Shown: piece after piece, positions 33,238-39,942 of the stretch | Numbering within the stretch: position 1 is the stretch's first letter | How the letters are laid out: each line of letters opens with the position of its first letter | NCBI GenBank assembly: GCA_022579005.1 | Contig: MU401752.1 | Coordinates: 1-39,942 of the forward strand | DNA length: 39,942 nucleotides | From: Poronia punctata | Taxonomy: Eukaryota > Ascomycota > Sordariomycetes > Xylariales > Xylariaceae | Direction: 5' to 3' | Position numbers and translations under genes: made by a program | The notes under the pieces: generated by a model | Told to the model about the DNA's origin: nothing | Databases searched by the model: none | What the model saw: the letters and a program-made list of their open reading frames with translations, nothing else

Positions 33238-35040
33238 GGATAGAAGTGAGGAGAGAGCGATACGCGGTGTTCACTTGTGGCACAAGGGGAGAGACAACTC
33301 TGGGCAAGTTGATTTGTTGGAGGGGTGATGATGATATGAGCACATACTTTGTACCTAATCTGCAGTAAAATGTTAAAGCTGCCCCAGCACTGGGCCTGGT
33401 TTAGAAAGCACTAAGCCTGTTATAGCACTAGCTGTGCCAAAATCTGCAAGTCGAACCCCTAGGATGCGCCTTGCTGGGTGGGGTGATCCGCCCCTCGCAG
33501 TCCTGACGCGCATTGACTGCCCCGCCATAAATTCTCATTAACATGCGATCCTCTGCGGCACTATTACGCCGTCACTGTATGTCGTGATAGTCCGGTACTT
33601 GCGCGGTACAAAGAAGGCCTGAGTTCATCTCCGGGAGCCTTCTACGGTACATGATATTACACGACGAGGCTGAGCCGCGTAAAGTATAGCCTGGCAAAGC
33701 GCCGTTGCTGAAATCTGCGATATCAGATTTGAAGGTTGGGTGTAGGCCTGGGAGGGAAACAACGACTTATTCCCTCAAATGATAACACGCAATTCCCTAT
33801 TCTGTTCAAGACCGAAGTCCATATCCGGCCAGGCTTTGGTCGCTCTGCGATATTTTGTACACATCAAGGTCCGCCTAACATCGGGGAGAGCGCCGTACAG
33901 TGTTTTTATTAACTCGTACGTTCCGCCGAGAACGGGTTGGGCGGATAAGCGATAGTACTTATTTGCGTTTATAATCTCATTGCTTGGATATTGGTCATAA
34001 TTGTGGCAAAAAATCGCTCAGGAAGATGGCTCACCATCTTCAAGTCAGCATCACGAATGAGGCATGAAACTCATGTGTGTAAGAGTGTAAGAAGACATTG
34101 GATGTGTTTTCATTGTCAAGTATCCCAGATGTAACTCACTAGGGCCCGGAAACAGCCTTATTACCCCGGACCACGAAAATGATCGGAACCTACTGCGGCT
34201 CATCGGATTCTGGTGCGGCTACTGTTCACGACTCTACCCGATCGAAGCTCGGCTCTTAGCAGCTCGGCAGGCCTCATATAGCATGGCAGGTTCCCCATAT
34301 CCACGACCCGACTAAAGGGATCCGAGAGAAGCCGTCATGTGTACATGTGACGTTGGACTCGTCTGTCGAGCCGCATATTATTAAGTATTTACTCCGCCTG
34401 CCCGTTCGATATCGATCGCCTGTAGGTTTTTGGGTCATAACACAGCCAAACGGAATCCACTTACAAGTCTACGGGTTCATCCCGAAACGCAATATAGAAC
34501 AAGTGAATTGCCTGTGCTTGGTCTACATCGTCAAAGTCCATATGTCTATCATCTTGGTACCTACTCCGTAGCACTATTAAGGTCTCATGACTAAGGTATT
34601 CTGGCAGTCTGGATAGACATCCCAGAATATGTTCTGCTTGTACTATATTTAGCATTCCTGCTTCATAAGCATGTGTTTCTTAAATAGCACCTCTGTAAAC
34701 CAACGGAAAAAACTTACTCATATGTTGAACAAACATCAATACAATAGTATATGTGTACGTTGATATCTCTTTTAGAAATAAAACTCTTTCTATTATATTC
34801 CCGCCCATGTTAGTACTTGGCAAATCGTGTTACATACCGTTACACTCTCACATGTAGGATTGTCACCAGTATTGTAACACGCTACAACCCGGAGGTCAAT
34901 TTAGGGGGGATTGTATAAACAAATATTCTAATAAACGTGCAGGAGTAGAAGCATCGGTGGGCCTGTGCTTCTGTGCTTCTGGTCCTACGGTGCCAACGTG
35001 GTTCAACGTACTAATTAAAGTACGTAAACCTGTGTTAACT
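33238..35040. other. GAPDH promoter region and gene-free DNA up to the AT-rich block
   Basis: The left part (to about 33400) should contain the GAPDH leader and promoter, with CT-rich runs on the minus strand. The rest has no clear gene. A minus-strand frame at 34461-34670 has a coding-like composition but no intact gene context, and may be a relic. The transition to the AT-rich block falls at about 35030-35060. Confidence 0.5.
34461..34670 (-). pseudogene. possible gene relic beside the AT-rich block
   Basis: The minus strand reads ETHAYEAGMLNIVQAEHIL and, later, DFDDVDQAQAIHLFYIAF before a stop, a protein-like composition rare in the surrounding spacer. The frame is stopped on both sides and no convincing introns rescue it. 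I do not recognise the family. It could equally be a chance frame. Confidence 0.2.
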
Positions 35041-38000
35041 AGTATAGAAAACCTGTTAATATATTATATATAAAGTAAAACAAAAAAAAAGTATTTAAAG
35101 GTTTAAAATATATAAAATGTAAATAAATATTATACTTAGTACTTACTTTTAATTGTTTTATATTATTTTTTATATATTAATACTTTTATTTTATATAGTT
35201 TACTTATTTTTATAACTAATAAATTTATATTATTTTTTTTGCTAGCATAATTATTTTTAATTATGTTTTTATATTTTTTATTACTATTATAAACTTTATT
35301 ATTACTTTAACTACTTTAGTTAATTTTAGTTAGTATTAATAGTTTTTTTTTATTTTGCTATAATATTATTTTGTTTATATACTATAAGCTTTTTATAAAG
35401 TAGCTATTTTTTAAATATGCTAAAAATAAGTTAGTACTATTATATTTATTTATTAATACTATACTTTTTAAGCTTTAAAGTTAGTATATATTATTTAAAT
35501 AGTAACTAATAATTACTTAAAAGCTATTATAAAAAAGTTTAGCTTTATATATTTATTACTATATTTATAATATTTAATTTTTAGTGCTATAAATATAAAT
35601 TAAACTTTTTTTTTTTTATAAATAAGCTTAAATTTAATTTTAAAACGCTATTATATTATTATACTACTAGCATGCTATTAGTACTTTATAATAAAGCGCT
35701 AGCTTTTTTTATACTTTTTACTTTTTTTTTTAGTTAGTTTATAAATATATTTAATATATTTTATAGCATTTATATTTTAAAGCAGCTTAGTATTAAATAA
35801 AAAAAATAATTATTATAGCTACTAAGCTTAACTACTTAATTATATATTTATATTATAAAAATAAATAAAGCAAATAAGTTATAATACTAATTTATTATAG
35901 CTTTATAAAGTATAATTTTTTTAAAGTTTTTATTAACTTTTTTAACTTTATTATTATTTTATAAATATAGCAACATTATAAGCTTAAAAATAAACTTATT
36001 AAATTTATATTATTTTATTAATTTTATATTTATAAAGCTAGTGCTATTATTATAAATTTATTTTTTTAAAAATTTAAAAGTATAGCTTATTTTTATTACT
36101 AAAAGCTTAGTATTAATAAATTTTATACTTAGTATAATTTTTGCTTTTATTTATAATATAATATATTTAATATAAATAAGTATATTTTAATTACTTATAT
36201 ATATATAATTTATTACTTACTTTATAAGCAGCACTAAAAAAATAATTAGCTATAAATTAAGTAGTTAAGTTATTAATAGCTTTATAAATTAGTATAAAGC
36301 ATATTTTATTATAACTTACTATATAATAAAAACTATTTTAAAATATTAAAAAGCTTTGCTTATTTTATAAGTTAAAACGCTAATATTTAAGTAGCTAAAA
36401 TACTTATATAATTTATAACTTTTTTATATTAAATTTTTAAATTTAAATATTTTAAGTAGTAATATTGCTTAGCTTATAATGCTTATTGTTAGAATTCCTT
36501 TTAATACCCTTGACCTTATTAACTACATTAGGACTATTAGAACGCAAATATCTTATAAACATAAATATTTAGTTTTTTATATATTTATTATAGATTGCGT
36601 TAGACTTACTTTATTAAGGAAGTATACGCGCAGTGTACGTACATAGTACGTAACTAGTATATATAAAGTACGCGTTCTTTATATATTAAATACGTAAAGT
36701 ATATATATTTGTTTTGTATTGCTAATAGGTTTTAATTAACTGTAAACCTTTATAGCTATATAAAACTTGCTAAAAAAAGTTTTTATAACTTTTTTTTTCT
36801 TTTTATTAATTAAGTTAATATAGTACTATAAATAATAACATGTTATAATTATATTAACTTTTAGCTAAACCAATACTAATTAGTAGTTAAATTAGCAACT
36901 ATAAAAAAGCAAGGTTTAAAGATAAAAATTATTGTTGTACTTACTTTTTACTTAATTTAAGGTTGCTTTAGCTTTATATTGCTTTTAAAACTTACTATAT
37001 TTAAATAAGTAATAAATAAAAGATCTAACTTAAATTGTTATATAATTACTTAAAAAAATAAAGTAAGCAAAAAAAGTATATGCTAAATTATAGTAAGCGT
37101 TTTATAAGTTATATACTAATAAAATAAAAAATAGTAAGCATTTTTACTACTTTTAACTTATAGCTAATTTAAAAACTAATTAGTATTAATTTATAATAGC
37201 ATTATTATTATATAACCTTAGTTTATTTTTAAAAAAAGATTTAAAAAACTAATTATATTAAAAATCTTAGCATATATAGCAATTAGTACTACTTTACTTT
37301 AAAAACGCTTTTAATAACAACCTAGATTAAGTTAAAATTTTTAAAAAAATAAGCATAGCTATTTATTTGTTAAAAAAGCATATTATTTTTAAAAAATAAA
37401 GTATAAAAAAACTTAACCTTAAAACACTAGCAAAAAACAAGCTAAACATATATGTTTTATATAAAATAACTAAATATATGTATATATAGCTTAATAGTAA
37501 AAACTTTTTATAAGCTGTTTAAAAAGATTTTAAAAAATAAACACGCTAGCATTTTAATAATATAGTATATATAGTATAATATTTATTATTATTAGTATTA
37601 TAGCAAAAAAGCATTAACTATAGCTTAATTTAAAGTTATAATATAATAAGCAATAAGTTGCTTGCTATTATAAATAGCAACGTAACTATTAGCAAAGCTT
37701 AGTACTTTTTTATATATTTTTAATTAAAAAATAAAAACTTAGTTTAACTTTTATATTTACTAATAAAAAAATTATAAGCTAAAATACGCTTAAATTTAAA
37801 ACGTATTTTAAAATACTAGTAACTAACTAAAAAGCTTAAGCTTTATAAGCTTTTTAAGCTTTTTAAAGTATTTAACTTAATTTTTAACTTTTTTTAACTT
37901 TTTAAGCATTATAAGCTACTTAGGCTATATATGCTTTATATACTTTTAAGCGCTTATAGCTAGTAAATTTTTTACTTGCTAGTAAGCTAGTTATGTTTTA

Positions 38001-39942
38001 ATAGTAAGCTGCTTTTATTTAAGCTATTAAGTATAAAAACGTTTTAACTTTATATTTAATTTTATAAAAATTTAACTATGTTTTGCTTTATAATTTATTT
38101 TTAATATGTTTAATAAACAATACTTTTTTTACTTTTAAAAAAATTGCTATGTTTGCAAAAATATAGTAAAAAAACTAGAATTATATAAGCAAGCTTTATA
38201 ACTTATTATATAATAAAGTATAAATTTTTATTAATGTATGCTGCTAAATTAAAATAATAAAAAATTAGTATTAGGCTATATTTTTAATAATTTTTAATAA
38301 ACGCGCTAAGCAGTACTTTATATAGCAAATTAGCTTTAATAAGTTATAAATAAAAATATATTTTAAGTTAAATTTGCATTTTAATAATATTGTAAATTAG
38401 TTTTAATACTTTACTAATTAAATAATAATTATATATTAAAACATTTATAAAAAAAACTTAAACAAAACCTTTATAAAAGCTTTTAACTTTATAATTAATA
38501 AGATTATAAAAGCTTAGTAAGTATTTAGTACTATATATTAAAGTAAAATTTACTTAGTAATAAACGTAATATGTATATATAAAGGTATATTTAAGTTTAA
38601 TATAGTACTTATTTACTAAAAGCTAACGTTTAAAAGTTTATTTTTTAACTTTTAAGCATATTTATAAGTAGTAAATAATAATAAAAGCAATATTGCGTTT
38701 TATATAAATTGTAAGTATAATAATTATAATTATAATAAAAATAATTTAATACTATATTACCTTAGTTTTAAAAGCAAATTAAATTTATTAAAGCAAAAGT
38801 ATAAGTGTTTTATATATAAAAAAAAATAGTTATTTTTTAACTAATTATTTAATTAAAAAACAATATAAAATAAAATGCTAGTTTTTTACTATATATAAAA
38901 TAATTTATAGCTATAAACTAAATATTAAAATATTTTCTTAATATTTAATAAATATAAAAAGTATTTTTAAAACCGTTTTAAATTTAAACTATAAATAAAA
39001 TAAAATTAATAATAAAATAGCAAAGAAATTTACTTAATTTTTAATAAATGCTATATATATATATTGTATTATAAGCAAGGATATATAGCAATTTAAAGCT
39101 AAAATGCTAGCAAATTAATTTATTTTAAAAAATCTATATAAAGTAAAATACTAAAGCAAATTATAAAATATAAGTGCTTTTAATTATTTAATAGTTAAAA
39201 AAGCGTAATTAAAAGCGTACTTATGCTTAAATTTAAAAGTAAATATAATATAAAAACTAAGCAAAGTTTATATTAAATTTAGTAGCAATAGTATTATTAA
39301 AAGTATTAGCACAATTTAAATATAAAACCTTTTTAAAACAACTATATATTATATTTTAAATATGCTTACTTTTTTTTTATTTTTACTATATAATGCTAAC
39401 TACGTTAGTGCTTATTTTAACAATACTAAAAATGTTATTATTTAAAGCAATAATAATATAATACTAGTTATTTATAAATAAAAACATTTATTTTTTAATA
39501 TATACTTTAATAAAATAACTATATATTTTACTAAAACTAAGTTATATTAGCTTTATAAACAATTTAAATACTTTAAAGCAGCAAAACTAAAGCAAATATT
39601 AACTGTAGTAAGTTATAAGGTAAATTATTTTATTTTAAAAAAAATTTAAAAATTTTGCTACTATTGCTAAACGTATAACTTAGCGCTAAAACGCTTTAAA
39701 TTTACTTTAAAAAATAACTATAAATTTAATTATAAGGTTATTATTAATATAGTTTAAATTAATAAAAAATAAGTTTTTTATATTATTAATTTAGCTACGT
39801 TATTTTAAGCTATAACTTTTATTTAAATAATAAAAGCATATAAAGTGTAAAATGTACTTTATAAGTACTAAATTAACGTTTATTAAAAACTGCTTAATTA
39901 TATAGTATATAACCTTAGTACTAACTTTGCTTTAAAAAAGTT
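35040..39942. repeat. AT-rich, RIP-like gene-free block (right)
   Basis: The composition is the same as in the left block: almost no GC, no frame of useful length, and residual C mostly in GCT/GCA contexts. It begins abruptly near 35040 and runs off the window. The plus strand is T-rich up to about 36450 and more balanced or A-rich after about 36750, with a slightly GC-richer island between. The block may therefore consist of at least two joined elements. It most likely represents heavily RIP-mutated transposons in heterochromatin. Confidence 0.75.
36487..36724 (+). mobile_element. possible relic LTR inside the AT-rich block
   Basis: This island keeps more G and C than its surroundings, begins with TGTTAGAATTCC (Copia-type LTRs often start TGTTRGAA) and contains several TACGTA/GTACG words. 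No second copy, primer-binding site or target-site duplication can be confirmed in the window. It may instead be a junction between two degraded elements. Confidence 0.2.

Noticed and set aside
33430..33500. B-box-like GGGGTTCGACT on the minus strand
   Set aside because: The flanking bases do not form a T stem and no A box lies at the right distance.

Overview
The window is nuclear DNA of a filamentous ascomycete (Pezizomycotina). The evidence is short introns (about 48-90 bp) with GTRNGT donors and CTAAC/CTGAC branch sites, single-copy fungal housekeeping genes, CT-rich leaders, and two extremely AT-rich blocks with a RIP-like dinucleotide bias. Leotiomycetes or a related class is possible, but the sequence does not settle it. 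All exon joins below were made by eye.

Layout: 1-~1240 is an AT-rich, gene-free, RIP-like block. 1826-5303 (minus) holds two tandem genes of a small Myb/SANT-like protein family. The upstream gene (4234-5303) has three exons: a head, an AT-hook tail and a tiny last exon. The downstream gene (1826-3440) appears to have THREE complete head exons in tandem (3440-3277, 2940-2792, 2479-2319), each starting with ATG and ending in a phase-2 donor, followed by only ONE set of tail exons (2162-1932 and 1868-1826). A third Myb-like gene lies at 8197-9045 (plus).

9046-11905 is intergenic. 11906-13184 (minus) is UFD1, divergent from 13859-15220 (plus), a LIN1/CD2BP2-type GYF-domain U5 snRNP protein. 15928-18204 (minus) encodes a 758-residue, mostly disordered protein whose C-terminal helical part resembles the AF4/AFF C-terminal homology domain. 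A 4.7-kb stretch without a credible gene follows. 22930-23723 (plus) is peptidyl-tRNA hydrolase 2 with a membrane anchor. 24341-27315 (minus) is a long coiled-coil protein with a Gln-rich tail. 29510-31051 (plus) is the RuvB-like ATPase RVB2, convergent with GAPDH (31631-32700, minus). GAPDH has a predicted 5'UTR intron flanked by a 13-bp direct repeat. From ~35040 to the end is a second AT-rich RIP-like block.

The conserved genes are unrelated housekeeping functions (protein degradation, splicing, transcription elongation, translation quality control, chromatin remodelling, glycolysis) and do not form a pathway. The unusual part is the left arm: a cluster of five Myb-like head modules, three of which seem to compete for one tail. 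A second unexplained signal is the octamer TACTCGTA/TACGAGTA, found at least 14 times in intergenic DNA.
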